Shown: positions 17,571-26,680, counted from the first letter of the stretch. The stretch is 64,000 nucleotides of DNA from an uncultured Eubacteriales bacterium (GCA_900542295.1 UQNJ01000015.1:1-64000), one strand, 5' to 3'. The notes: generated by a model from the letters alone, not told the origin. Program-made: numbers and translations.

Positions 17571-20500
17571 ATGAATTGGACTAAAGAACAACAGGAAGCT
17601 ATAGAACTGAGAGGTAAAAACATATTGGTTTCGGCTGCGGCAGGCTCAGGTAAGACTGCTGTCCTTGTAGAGAGGATAAAGCGGCTGATTCTTGAAGAGG
17701 GAAGCTCTATAGATCGTATGCTCATAGTGACCTTTACCAATGCGGCAGCCTCTGAAATGAAAGAAAAAATAAGAAAGGCAATAACCGCAGAAGCGGAAAA
17801 ACAGACAGAATGCAGTGAAAATCTGATAGGCGGAAAAGAACGAACAGCCTTTTTTAAAAGGCAGATGAATCTGCTGTCAACAGCCAATATAAGCACATTT
17901 CATTCCTTTGCACTCGAAGTTATAAGGCGATACTTTTATCTGATAGGAATAGAACCGAATTTCAAAATTTGTGACAGTACGCAGGAAACTCTCCTGAGGG
18001 GAGAAGCGATGGATCAGCTGCTTGAAGAACTGTTCGAGGAAGGCGATGAAAGGTTCTTTAGATTTTTACAGTGCTACAGCGGTGACAGAGATGAAAGCAG
18101 GTTCCGGGAACTTTTGAATAACTGTTACAACACCATAAGAAGTCTGCCGGAGCCTTTTGCATGGGTAAGAAAAAGCGTTGAGAGGCTTTGCGGAGAAGAT
18201 AGCGCCGGTGGGGAAAAAACATTGGGGTTCATATTTGAATTGGCGGTAGAAAAACTTGCTTCTGCTGAAATGATGATAGGGCATAACAGAAAGATTGCTG
18301 TGGAGAATAGCTTAGAGGGGCTTGCTGACTTGTCATCAGACGATGCAGACCATATAGATGCACTTAAGTCGATTATTTACGGTGCGGACACTTGCGAGGA
18401 TGTTTATGAACATTTTCGTGAAGCTCTCGGCACCTTTAAGCTTCGTACTATGAGCAGCAAAATTTTTGCCGCTGCTGAGAACGGTGAAACCTTGAAAAAA
18501 ATCGTTACGGACAACAGAAACGGTGCAAAAAAGATTGTCAGAAATTTGAAAGAAGTGTACTTTTCCCACAGTATTGATTCTGTGTGTGCCGAAATGGCGA
18601 AAACCTATGATTCTGCTCTTTATACGGAAGAATTGCTGAAGCGTTACGACAGCATTTACAGTCTTAAAAAGCGTGAAAAGAATTTGGCAGATTTCGGTGA
18701 CATAGAACATTATGCGTACACAATATTGAAAAATCGTGAAGCTGCTGATTTTTACCGTAATCGTTTTGAGCATATATTTATAGATGAGTATCAGGACAGC
18801 AATGTCATACAGGAAGCGCTTGTGGATTTGATAAGGAGACCTGATAATCTGTTTATGGTAGGAGACATTAAACAGAGCATATATAAATTCAGATTGGCTG
18901 AACCTGAGATTTTTCAGAAGAAGTACAGTATGTATGCTTCGGGAGAAGAAAAAAACTCTGTAAAAATAGATTTGAATAAGAATTTCAGAAGTAAGCAGCC
19001 GATAGTTGATTTTATAAATTGCATATTTGAAAATATAATGACAGGGTATGATGAAAATGCAAAGCTTTATGCAGGAAATCAGGATGCCGATATGTGCTGT
19101 GCCGCTCCAAAGTTGCTGCTTACACAGGTTCCGTGGGACGAGAACTCGGAAATAGATGAAGAACTTAAAAACATAATAAAAGCAGAAAAAGAGGCATATG
19201 CGGCAGCAGCAGTGATTCGTGATTCCCTTGGAGATATTATTTTTGACAGTAAAAGGGGAATGGAAAGACATTTAGAAAAGCGGGATATTGTTATATTGAT
19301 GCGTGGTGTCAGAAATTACGGAGATATATTCTATAAAATTTTAGGTGAAAATAATATTCCTGCATACATAGATGATAACGATGGATTTTTCGATACAATG
19401 GAAATCAACACTTTCCTCTCGGCTCTTTATGTTATAGACAACCCAAAACAGGACATCCATCTTTTAACTCTCATGCGTTCTGAGATGCTGGGTTTTTCCA
19501 TAGAAGAAATGGCAGCCATCAGAATTCAGTTCAGAGAATCTTCATATTATGATGCATTTCTGTCTTATGCAGAGAATGGAAAGGATGAAGAGCTGTCTTA
19601 TAAGTGCAGAGCGTCATTGGAGAAGATAGAAGATTGGCAGCAGCTCAGTAAAATAATGCCTCTTGATAAGTTCGTATGGAAGCTGATGATAGATACGGGA
19701 TTTTATATAGCCATGGGAGCTATGCCGTCGGGCAGTCAAAGGCAGGCTAATCTGAGAGCATTAACAGACAAGGCAGGAGCATACCAGGCGGTGTCGGGCA
19801 GCTCTCTTTATGGATTCATAAGGTATATAGAAGCTGTCAAGGAAAAGAAAGTTACTATGGGTCAGGTTAAGCTGCTTGGTGAAAATGACGATTTGGTTCG
19901 TATAATGACCGTGCATAAATCCAAGGGGCTGGAATTTCCGATGGTCATACTTTCAGGATATTGCAGAAAGCTGAATTACAGCACTGCCGGTAAATCACCG
20001 GTATTTCATAAGGATTTGGGCATGGGGTTTCCTATAGTAGACCCCAAAGCAGGCTGGTATCGGACAACTTTGCTGCAAAATATGATAAAAGAAAGATTCC
20101 GTAAGGAAGAAGCAGATGAAGAAAAGCGTATTCTCTATGTAGCTCTTACTAGAGCAATGGATAGGCTTGTATTGCTTGGAATATGTCCGGATATAAAGAA
20201 AGAGCTTGATAAGATATCGGCTAAAATTCCGTCAAATGAAAGCTATTGGTCAATGACAGGCAGAGCAATTCGTGAAAATTACGGAATAGGCGTTATAGAT
20301 GATGAAAAAATAAAGGGACTTTCCAAGGGAAAGAGACGGAGTATAGAAAGCATGCTGCATATTTTGGATGAATGCAGCAATATTAAGGTGCCGTCTGAAA
20401 TAGAAAGGATGATGAACTTCCGGTATCCTTACGAGGATGATTTAAAAGCAAGAAGCAAGTATTCGGTAAGCGATATCAACAGCAGCGGCCGGAGGGTAAT

Positions 20501-21035
20501 AGAAGATTTGAAGCAGCCTGCATTTGCAGAAGCAAAAGAAAAGATGAGTTCCATGTCACGTGGTACGATATACCATGCTGTTTTGGAACACATGAACGTA
20601 GCTTCAGCTGCCGGCGAGGGAGAATCGTATATTTTGAGTCTTTTAAAGTTTATGACTGAAAGAGAGATTATTACTCCTGATGAGGCAGAAATTATAGATG
20701 TGGAAAAGCTTAAGGCATTTGCTTCTTCTTCGATTGGAAAGAGAATTGCATCTGCCAAAAGAGTGGAAAAGGAGAAAAGGTTTAATTTACGGACAGAGCA
20801 TAACGGAAGTAATGTGATAATTAGAGGTATTATAGACTGTTTTTTTGAGGAGGATGACGGAATCGTACTGCTTGATTATAAGACGGGCAACTACAATGCC
20901 CAAAAGGATGATATTAAAATGCGCTATGGTGTGCAGATGGAACTTTACGGGAAGGCTCTTGAGGCCGCATACGGTAAGAGGGTAAAGGAAAAGTACATTT
21001 ATTTGACTGACAGCGGAAGAATAGTATCGGTATGA
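17571..21035 (+). CDS. addA: ATP-dependent helicase/nuclease subunit AddA
   Basis: UvrD-type superfamily 1 helicase fused to a RecB-family nuclease; with AddB it resects double-strand breaks for recombination. Walker A is AAAGSGKT (residues 22-29), preceded by the Q motif TKEQQEAI. Walker B region has FIDEYQDSN. Later come VHKSKGLEFP and LYVALTRAMDRLVL. The C-terminal nuclease domain shows IIDCFFEEDDGIVLLDYKTG, the Asp...Asp-x-Lys motif. 1154 aa is normal. The ribosome site is weak, so coupling to the upstream nucleosidase is possible. No addB is visible in this window, although addB normally lies directly upstream. Confidence 0.93.
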   Translation: MNWTKEQQEAIELRGKNILVSAAAGSGKTAVLVERIKRLILEEGSSIDRMLIVTFTNAAASEMKEKIRKAITAEAEKQTECSENLIGGKERTAFFKRQMNLLSTANISTFHSFALEVIRRYFYLIGIEPNFKICDSTQETLLRGEAMDQLLEELFEEGDERFFRFLQCYSGDRDESRFRELLNNCYNTIRSLPEPFAWVRKSVERLCGEDSAGGEKTLGFIFELAVEKLASAEMMIGHNRKIAVENSLEGLADLSSDDADHIDALKSIIYGADTCEDVYEHFREALGTFKLRTMSSKIFAAAENGETLKKIVTDNRNGAKKIVRNLKEVYFSHSIDSVCAEMAKTYDSALYTEELLKRYDSIYSLKKREKNLADFGDIEHYAYTILKNREAADFYRNRFEHIFIDEYQDSNVIQEALVDLIRRPDNLFMVGDIKQSIYKFRLAEPEIFQKKYSMYASGEEKNSVKIDLNKNFRSKQPIVDFINCIFENIMTGYDENAKLYAGNQDADMCCAAPKLLLTQVPWDENSEIDEELKNIIKAEKEAYAAAAVIRDSLGDIIFDSKRGMERHLEKRDIVILMRGVRNYGDIFYKILGENNIPAYIDDNDGFFDTMEINTFLSALYVIDNPKQDIHLLTLMRSEMLGFSIEEMAAIRIQFRESSYYDAFLSYAENGKDEELSYKCRASLEKIEDWQQLSKIMPLDKFVWKLMIDTGFYIAMGAMPSGSQRQANLRALTDKAGAYQAVSGSSLYGFIRYIEAVKEKKVTMGQVKLLGENDDLVRIMTVHKSKGLEFPMVILSGYCRKLNYSTAGKSPVFHKDLGMGFPIVDPKAGWYRTTLLQNMIKERFRKEEADEEKRILYVALTRAMDRLVLLGICPDIKKELDKISAKIPSNESYWSMTGRAIRENYGIGVIDDEKIKGLSKGKRRSIESMLHILDECSNIKVPSEIERMMNFRYPYEDDLKARSKYSVSDINSSGRRVIEDLKQPAFAEAKEKMSSMSRGTIYHAVLEHMNVASAAGEGESYILSLLKFMTEREIITPDEAEIIDVEKLKAFASSSIGKRIASAKRVEKEKRFNLRTEHNGSNVIIRGIIDCFFEEDDGIVLLDYKTGNYNAQKDDIKMRYGVQMELYGKALEAAYGKRVKEKYIYLTDSGRIVSV

Positions 21036-21153
21036 TAAAAAAGCAGGACTGATGTGGTCTTTTACTGTCATGAAACTTATATCTTAACGATTTGTGAAAG
21101 TGATGTATAAATCCAGTCACATCAATAAACTGATGGGTTTTGACATAAAACCA

Positions 21154-21215
21154 TAAAAAAACCGGCTGCCTAAAATGATATTTAAATCATGCATAGTATT
21201 AAGCCGGTTATTTTT
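21154..21215. terminator. bidirectional terminator between addA and the DUF368 gene
   Basis: AACCGGCT (21160-21167) pairs with AGCCGGTT (21202-21209) and encloses a second helix ATGAT/ATCAT. TTATTTTTAATTTT follows on plus; seven A at 21154-21160 give a T-run on minus. Confidence 0.75.
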
Positions 21216-22029
21216 AATTTTCCTGTCTCTTTACATCCATGAGGCGTGCGGCAGCAAAGCCGGCTGCGAAGAATGCGGCAGCTGCAAGCAGCTGACCTGT
21301 GCCTGTGAAAGATGTAGGAACAATCATAAGAACGGATGATATTACAAATCCGATAATTATTTTTGATAATATGCAGTAATGATTCTCTATGAGACGGTTC
21401 ATAATTCTTGCACTTACTGCCACAGTAATGATGAATCCTATCATCATCGGGACAAGAACGCTCATATTCAGATTACCGATGCCTGCGGCCATAGGCTGAT
21501 AAAGTCCCATGAAAAGGAGTATGGATGAGGAGCTTAATCCGGGAACCACCATGCTCAGACCCCATATGGCACCGCAAAAAACAAACCATCCGAAATTAGG
21601 CTCAACTGAACTGCCTATTCCGCTTTCCAATATGTTAAAAAACACGAAAGATGTTAAGAGTGCAATTATAAGGCAGGTCCATCCTTTTTGATATCCTGCC
21701 TCAGAAGATTTTTTCATCAAATCCGGAACTGTACCGCAGATGAGACCGCAGAAAAGGGATATGGCTGCAACCGCAGATGCCGCAAGAAAGCTTTCGACAA
21801 CTTTTGCAAGAAGCACAAAACCCACACCGCCGCCAAAGAGTACAGGCAGGAGTATATGAAAATTAGCTTTGAAGGTGCTGCGTGGATGTGATAAGAAAGA
21901 CATCATAGGCTCATATATTCCAAACGCAACACAGAGAACACCGCCGCTTATTCCCGGCAGAATCGCACCGGTACCTATGAGCGCTCCCTGAAAAAAACGA
22001 AGCAGATAAGTTTTCCACTTAGTTGACAT
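21214..22029 (-). CDS. DUF368 polyprenyl-phosphate transporter (PopT-like)
   Basis: Polytopic membrane protein of the DUF368 family, members of which were shown to recycle undecaprenyl phosphate across the cytoplasmic membrane for cell-wall synthesis. Family features include GALIGTGAILPGISGGVLCVAFGIYE, here given as the GxxPGxSGG loop, and an internal repeat SMVVPGLSSSSILLFMG with the matching PGxS loop. About eight helices in 271 aa. The ATG at 22029 is preferred over an upstream in-frame TTG because GAGGA precedes it. It stands alone between convergent addA and gdhA. Confidence 0.9.
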   Translation of the reverse strand: MSTKWKTYLLRFFQGALIGTGAILPGISGGVLCVAFGIYEPMMSFLSHPRSTFKANFHILLPVLFGGGVGFVLLAKVVESFLAASAVAAISLFCGLICGTVPDLMKKSSEAGYQKGWTCLIIALLTSFVFFNILESGIGSSVEPNFGWFVFCGAIWGLSMVVPGLSSSSILLFMGLYQPMAAGIGNLNMSVLVPMMIGFIITVAVSARIMNRLIENHYCILSKIIIGFVISSVLMIVPTSFTGTGQLLAAAAFFAAGFAAARLMDVKRQEN

Positions 22030-22161
22030 ATATTTGTTCCTCAATAATTCAAAATTTTGCAAAAATGTTATGTCGTATGAAAAGACATATTATAATTTTA
22101 TCATAAAAGTAACTGATACTCAAGAAAAAAGGTGGTAATCGGAAATCACCGGAATAATATC

Positions 22162-22195
22162 AAAAGAGCATGAGGGATTAACCCTCATGCTCTTT
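22162..22195 (-). terminator. gdhA terminator
   Basis: AAAGAGCATGAGGG (22163-22176) pairs perfectly with CCCTCATGCTCTTT (22182-22195) around a 5-base loop, followed on minus by TTTTG. Confidence 0.85.
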
Positions 22196-22215
22196 GTATA
22201 GGTCAAATGTTTATA

Positions 22216-23559
22216 TTATACAACACCCTGAGCCATCATAGCTTCTGCAACTTTTTCAAAACCTGCGATGTTAGCTCCTGCCACCAGATTGTAGCCTAAG
22301 CCGTATTTTTCACATGCTTCAGCAGCGTGCTTGTGGATGTTAACCATGATAGTTTCAAGCTGTTCGTAAACCTGAGCAGGTGAGAATACAGTGTGACCTG
22401 CGTTCTGACCCATTTCGATGCATGAGCAAGCAACTCCGCCTGCATTTGCAGCTTTTGAAGGACCTACGATAACACCGTTATCCATCAGATAAGTAAGTGC
22501 TTCGTTAGTTGTAGGCATGTTGGAACCTTCGCAGAGGTACTTACAACCGTTGGCAACCATAGTCTGAGCATCTTCAATACGGATTTCGTTCTGAGTAGCA
22601 CAAGGGATGTAAAGGTCAGCCTTAACTTCCCAAGGTTTCTTGCCTGCAAAGAACTTAGCGCCAGGGAACTTGTCTGCGTAAGGAGCGCAGATGTTCTTTC
22701 CGGAACCTCTGAGTTCTAACATGTAGTCAACTTTTTCGCCTGTAACTCCATCTTCGTCATAGATGTATCCATCAGGACCGGAGATAGTGATTACTTTAGC
22801 TCCTAATTCGTTGAGTTTCTTAACTGTACCCCAGGATACATTACCGAAACCGGAAACTGCAACAGTCTTGCCCTTTAATTCTTCTCCGCAGTGTTTCAGC
22901 ATTTCTCTTGCAAAGAATACAATACCGTAACCGGTAGCTTCAGTTCTTCCTGCAAGTCCGCCATATGAAAGTCCTTTTCCTGTCAGTACGCCTTCGTATC
23001 TGTCAACGATTCTCTTGTACTGTCCGAATAAGTAACCGATTTCTCTTGCGCCTACACCTAAGTCTCCTGCCGGAACATCAGTGTTAGGTCCGATATGTCT
23101 GTATAACTCAGTCATGAAAGCCTGGCAGAATCTCATGATTTCTGCATCGGATTTACCGTTAGGATCGAAGTCGGCACCACCTTTGCCTCCGCCGATAGGA
23201 AGACCAGTTAAGCTGTTTTTGAATATCTGTTCAAATCCGAGGAACTTGATGATTCCAGGGTATACATTAGGAGCGAATCTGATGCCGCCCTTGTAAGGTC
23301 CAAGAGCGCTGTTAAACTGATATCTATATCCTCTGTTTACCTGAACATCTCCATTATCATCAGTCCAAACTACTCTGAATGAGATTCCTCTTTCAGGTTC
23401 GATGAGTCTTTCGATGAGTCCGGCTTTTACATACTCAGGATGAGCTTCTAAAACCGGTTCAATTGACTTTAAAACTTCTTCTACAGTCTGGTGAAATTCA
23501 GGTTCGCCTGGATTTCTCTTTTTAGCAAGTTCGATGTACTTGTCAACAATGTTTGCCAT
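22216..23559 (-). CDS. gdhA: glutamate dehydrogenase
   Basis: Interconverts 2-oxoglutarate plus ammonia and glutamate. The 447-aa protein is of the hexameric small type. GGIRFAPNVYPGIIKFLGFEQ, taken in two parts, and LPIGGGKGGADFDPNGKSD hold the catalytic lysines. PAGDLGVGAREIGYLFGQY and the dinucleotide motif VSGFGNVSWG (GxGNV) follow. The Ser/Lys-rich environment and overall likeness to the NADP-specific clostridial and E. coli enzymes suggest NADP(H), though coenzyme choice cannot be settled by eye. GAGGAG precedes the ATG. It is monocistronic with a strong terminator and divergent from mgtE. Confidence 0.95.
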   Translation of the reverse strand: MANIVDKYIELAKKRNPGEPEFHQTVEEVLKSIEPVLEAHPEYVKAGLIERLIEPERGISFRVVWTDDNGDVQVNRGYRYQFNSALGPYKGGIRFAPNVYPGIIKFLGFEQIFKNSLTGLPIGGGKGGADFDPNGKSDAEIMRFCQAFMTELYRHIGPNTDVPAGDLGVGAREIGYLFGQYKRIVDRYEGVLTGKGLSYGGLAGRTEATGYGIVFFAREMLKHCGEELKGKTVAVSGFGNVSWGTVKKLNELGAKVITISGPDGYIYDEDGVTGEKVDYMLELRGSGKNICAPYADKFPGAKFFAGKKPWEVKADLYIPCATQNEIRIEDAQTMVANGCKYLCEGSNMPTTNEALTYLMDNGVIVGPSKAANAGGVACSCIEMGQNAGHTVFSPAQVYEQLETIMVNIHKHAAEACEKYGLGYNLVAGANIAGFEKVAEAMMAQGVV

Positions 23560-23758
23560 GGTTAATCTCCTCTTCTCTTTAACATTATCATTTTGTTACT
23601 AATACAACAAATCTTTATATTCTCAATTTAACACTATCTAAATGCTTTGTCAACACCGTGTATACAATATTCTTTTGTTCTTTTTTTTGTTCAATTTTAC
23701 TATGGAAAATATTAAAAATCTTAAATGAATTTATGCTGCAAAAGGGCAAACTTGCGCC

Positions 23759-23788
23759 TTGCAAAAGATACCGATATTGATATATAAT
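23759..23788 (+). promoter_or_regulatory. promoter of the mgtE leader
   Basis: TTGCAA (23759-23764) and TATAAT (23783-23788) with 18-base spacing. A start near 23795 would give an mgtE leader of about 157 bases that contains the leader peptide and the hairpins listed next. Confidence 0.65.
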
Positions 23789-23824
23789 AGAATAGTTAAG
23801 GAATAAACAGAAAGGAGTAAAAGC

Positions 23825-23893
23825 ATGGACACGGTTCCTGACGGGAAAATTTACAATTATAAAAACACTCCTGTTTTATTCCGGGAAAAATGA
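23825..23893 (+). CDS. 22-codon leader peptide upstream of mgtE
   Basis: A short frame with its own AGGAG (23813-23817) seven bases before the ATG. The product begins MDTVPDG and ends FREK. It places Asp and Pro residues early (codons 2, 5, 6), a feature shared with the Salmonella/E. coli mgtL peptide, where acidic/proline codons cause ribosomes to abort at low Mg. The stop lies 58 bases before the mgtE start. Codons 18-21 overlap one arm (23878-23885) of a helix that competes with the mgtE-RBS hairpin, so ribosome position should decide which structure forms. Function is inferred from arrangement; I know of no described homologue. Confidence 0.6.
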   Translation: MDTVPDGKIYNYKNTPVLFREK

Positions 23894-23950
23894 TGATTTG
23901 AAATCTCCTTTTGCCCCGGAATGACGGGACAAACGAAAGGAGGAGATTTC
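23878..23950 (+). promoter_or_regulatory. mutually exclusive hairpins controlling the mgtE ribosome site
   Basis: Structure A: GAAATCTCC (23900-23908) pairs perfectly with GGAGATTTC (23942-23950), covering the end of the mgtE Shine-Dalgarno (AAGGAGG, 23937-23943) and the spacer; CCCG (23915-23918) and CGGG (23925-23928) add an inner helix. Structure B: ATTCCGGG (23878-23885) pairs perfectly with CCCGGAAT (23915-23922), destroying the inner helix and trapping the anti-SD arm in its loop. A ribosome finishing the leader peptide would cover 23878-23885 and favour A (off); one that aborts early would allow B (on). No T-run follows, so control would be translational. The sequence does not match the M-box aptamer. 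Confidence 0.6.
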
Positions 23951-23951
23951 G

Positions 23952-25355
23952 GTGGATATAAATATTATAAAAGAGCCGGAGAAGGCTGTAAGTGAGTCTT
24001 TAGAGAAAATCTTCGGCTGCATAGAAGAAAAAAAATATTTTAAAGCCAGAGATGAGCTGTTGAAGCATAATGAAGCAGATATAGCCGAGATGTTTGAGGA
24101 AATGCTGGAAGATCCTGAAATCCTTGAATCGACTATAGTAATTTACAGACTTCTTCCGAAGAATGTATCGGTAGAGGTGTTTTCGTATCTGCCTTCCGAT
24201 GACCAGCTTAAAATCGTTGATGGAATTACAGATGCAGAGCTGAGTTATATTGTGCAGCAGCTTGACTTTGACGATAAAATAGATATACTTGAGGAACTGC
24301 CGGCTAATCTGGTAGATAAAATTCTGGAAAAAGCGCCTAAGGATGAAAGACGCTTGATAAATACTTTTTTAAATTATCCGGACAATTGTGCGGGAAGTCT
24401 GATGACTCCCGATTATATCAGTCTTCAGAAAGAAATGACGGTTGGAGAGGCTCTTGCATATATTAAAAAAGAAGGCATGGATGCCGAGACCATATATACA
24501 TGTTATGTCAAGGATACCGGGCGCAGACTCATAGGAATTGTATCATTGAGTACTCTGGTGGTATCTGATGACAATATACGAATTAAAGATATAATGCATA
24601 CCGATTATGTCTGGATAGATGTTTACGAGGGACAGGAAGAGGTTGCAGAGCAGTTTAAAAAATACGGATTTATCGCCATGCCTGTAGTTGACAGGGAACA
24701 TCGCCTTGTTGGAATCATCACTTTCGACGACATACTTGATGTAATAGAAGATGAAAATACAGAAGATATCGAGCGTATGGCAGGTATCATAGACTTTGAA
24801 GATTCTGATAAAGATTATCTGGATGTATCTGTGTGGCAGCATGCCATCAACAGATTGCCATGGCTTCTTATACTTATGGTGGCATATATTTTCACCGGGA
24901 TGATAATAACCAGCTTTGAGGCAAAACTGTCAGAAGTTATCAGTCTTGTATCATATATGCCGATGCTCATGGGAACCGGCGGAAACAGCGGTTCTCAGGC
25001 AGCCACTCTGATTATAAGAGGTATAGCCATGGATGAGGTTGAACCGTCGGATGCACCTAGGGTACTTTGGAAAGAGGCAAGAATAGGTATGATAATAGGC
25101 GTGATATTGAGCCTATTTAATTTCGGAAGAATATATTTTATAGATGGCTGCGGTACAATGATAGCTCTTACAGTATGCAGCGCCATGATGTTTATAGTGA
25201 TATTTGCCAAGATACTCGGAAGTATGATTCCGCTTCTTGTAAAGAAAATCAATCTTGACCCGGCGCTTATAGCTAATCCGGCTATATCGTCTATTTCCGA
25301 TGCTGTTGCACTTTCCATATATTTTGCCATGGCATCATTGTTCCTTGGACTTTAA
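23952..25355 (+). CDS. mgtE: MgtE magnesium transporter
   Basis: Mg-gated magnesium channel/transporter. The 467 aa show the family order: an acidic superhelical N domain (residues about 20-130), a tandem CBS pair (about 135-260, including IKDIMHTDYVWIDV and FIAMPVVDREHRLVGIITFDD), a connecting helix, and five membrane helices from about 295. PMLMGTGGNSGSQAATLIIRG, here the GTGGNSGSQ part, is the conserved pore motif. The GTG start lies eight bases after AAGGAGG. The gene has an elaborate leader with a short upstream peptide, suggesting Mg-dependent control. A strong terminator follows at 25376-25426. Confidence 0.95.
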   Translation: MDINIIKEPEKAVSESLEKIFGCIEEKKYFKARDELLKHNEADIAEMFEEMLEDPEILESTIVIYRLLPKNVSVEVFSYLPSDDQLKIVDGITDAELSYIVQQLDFDDKIDILEELPANLVDKILEKAPKDERRLINTFLNYPDNCAGSLMTPDYISLQKEMTVGEALAYIKKEGMDAETIYTCYVKDTGRRLIGIVSLSTLVVSDDNIRIKDIMHTDYVWIDVYEGQEEVAEQFKKYGFIAMPVVDREHRLVGIITFDDILDVIEDENTEDIERMAGIIDFEDSDKDYLDVSVWQHAINRLPWLLILMVAYIFTGMIITSFEAKLSEVISLVSYMPMLMGTGGNSGSQAATLIIRGIAMDEVEPSDAPRVLWKEARIGMIIGVILSLFNFGRIYFIDGCGTMIALTVCSAMMFIVIFAKILGSMIPLLVKKINLDPALIANPAISSISDAVALSIYFAMASLFLGL

Positions 25356-25375
25356 ATTTCGTAAGATGAATTAAG

Positions 25376-25426
25376 AGGCTGTCTGATTAACGATTTTAAT
25401 CGTTATTATGACAGCCTGTTTTTTTT
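25376..25426 (+). terminator. mgtE terminator
   Basis: AGGCTGTC (25376-25383) pairs with GACAGCCT (25410-25417); an inner AACGAT/ATCGTT helix stacks inside; eight T follow. Confidence 0.9.
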
Positions 25427-25761
25427 GCTTTATGATAATGAGGGGCAGTTTACAAGCCGCAATCCGTTAATACTGTAATGCTGCTTCGGCTGAAATTTTT
25501 CGGTCGACACGGAATTTATTACAGGATTTTTGACATCAAATCACATCAAAAAACAAAAAATAATAGGAAATCGGACGAATACCCCAATTGTACAAGTAAT
25601 TTGTTTCTTAAATAAATTTTATTATTTAATACTTTATTAAAAAAATATTTATGAATATTGTGTACTTGACAACTTTACATTGACAAAATAGAGTACGCAT
25701 ATTAATTTTTTGTTAAACAAGCATTGTAACTGTATTAAAATCTGAAACGAGGGTGATGCAT
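25427..25761. other. AT-rich intergenic stretch
   Basis: No gene or conserved element recognised. Two TTGACA-like hexamers (25666-25671 and 25680-25685) could be -35 boxes for the following gene, but neither has a good -10 at the right distance. Confidence 0.4.
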
Positions 25762-25784
25762 ATGAATGAAGATAAAAAGAAGAG

Positions 25785-26150
25785 ATGGCTAAAAGGTGTA
25801 TAGCCGTTCTTATAATAATCTTTGTACTTAATATACCCATAGTTTCAGATGTGATTGCTGTTGCGAGAATGGGGTGGCTTCATAGAGTCATAGCTATAGA
25901 AAAGATTGAGTATGACGGGGAAGAACATAATTTGTTTATCTTTAAAAAGTTTGATGGAGATGAGGAATACGGAGAAACTGTAGCATATGCCGTAGAAAAC
26001 AATATATTCAGGACCAAAGTTAGGATTTGGGAGCCATGCACGGGAATTACAGGGCATACTGTGAAGCCTACCATTGGCGATATTTATCAGGAAGATTCGG
26101 AGCATTTTACACCGGGAACAGAACCTCGAGAGAAAAAAGAAAAGGGATAA
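25785..26150 (+). CDS. small membrane-anchored hypothetical protein, possibly frameshifted start
   Basis: Unrecognised 121-aa protein: one N-terminal hydrophobic segment (about residues 5-27, CIAVLIIIFVLNIPIV) followed by a charged extracellular-type domain with KIEYDGEEHNLFIFKKF and an end rich in Glu, Lys and Pro. A better-placed start exists at 25762 behind GAGGGTG: that frame reads MNEDKKKRWLKGV and stops after 13 codons, overlapping this start in the neighbouring frame. A single-base change would join them into a normal basic-N-terminus membrane protein. So either this is a broken gene, a start at 25785, or a sequence error. A terminator follows. Confidence 0.5.
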   Translation: MAKRCIAVLIIIFVLNIPIVSDVIAVARMGWLHRVIAIEKIEYDGEEHNLFIFKKFDGDEEYGETVAYAVENNIFRTKVRIWEPCTGITGHTVKPTIGDIYQEDSEHFTPGTEPREKKEKG

Positions 26151-26198
26151 TTTAAAATAGTCGCTTTGGAAAGCTTCGGAGCAATGTTAAAAGAGACT

Positions 26199-26245
26199 GC
26201 CGCATCGGCGATTAAAATCGTTAATGCGGCGGCCTGTTTTTTTTT
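26199..26245 (+). terminator. terminator after the small membrane protein
   Basis: GCCGCAT (26199-26205) pairs with ATGCGGC (26224-26230), with an inner CGATT/AATCG helix; nine T at 26237-26245. The inner helix is the reverse complement of the one in the mgtE terminator. Confidence 0.8.
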
Positions 26246-26525
26246 GTGCTCTATATCAAATACCATGGCAAGGGTTAAGGCTGCGGTTTGCTTGAACTGT
26301 ATGAACTGTACCCCATGTCGTGGAAATGTTGTCTGAGTTTGTGATTTTCGGCAGAATAGCCAACAAATCACTGCCTAAGGCGGTCAAAATTTGTCATATA
26401 ATGTTGACTGGTTGCCATTTATTCTATTTTTGAAGATTTTGCCAACATTTTAGGGGGAAAATGTTGGCATATTGAGTTATAATTTTAAAATTAGCCACTT
26501 TTTAGCTTCTTGGTGACAACTTTCG

Positions 26526-26553
26526 ACAATTCTCGATGAGCATCGACAGTTGT
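26526..26553. repeat. imperfect inverted repeat
   Basis: ACAATT-C-TCGATG-AG-CATCGA-C-AGTTGT: a 12-bp helix with one C/C mismatch and a G-U pair, closed by a 2-base loop. No T-run follows on either strand, so it is not an obvious terminator. Confidence 0.6.
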
Positions 26554-26606
26554 TTGTTGACGACTTAGTCCCAAAACACAAATTCAGACAACAATTAAAC
26601 AATGGG

Positions 26607-26680
26607 GACATTGCAACATTTCATAGCTCGTAGTTCACAGTGCGACATTGCAACATTTCACAGCTCGCAGTTCACGCTGC
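26607..26680. repeat. 37-base tandem duplication
   Basis: Two units (26607-26643 and 26644-26680), each beginning GACATTGCAACATTTCA and containing AGCTCG/AGTTCAC, differ at only a few positions. A degenerate third unit may start at 26681. Confidence 0.8.

Noticed and set aside
18336..19271. 311-codon open frame antisense to addA
   Set aside because: Shadow of the addA helicase core; rich in Cys, Phe, His and Tyr in the way antisense frames of AT-rich genes are, with no motif.
23795..23951. M-box (ykoK) magnesium aptamer before mgtE
   Set aside because: The conserved M-box core is absent; the leader instead holds a small frame and RBS-masking hairpins.
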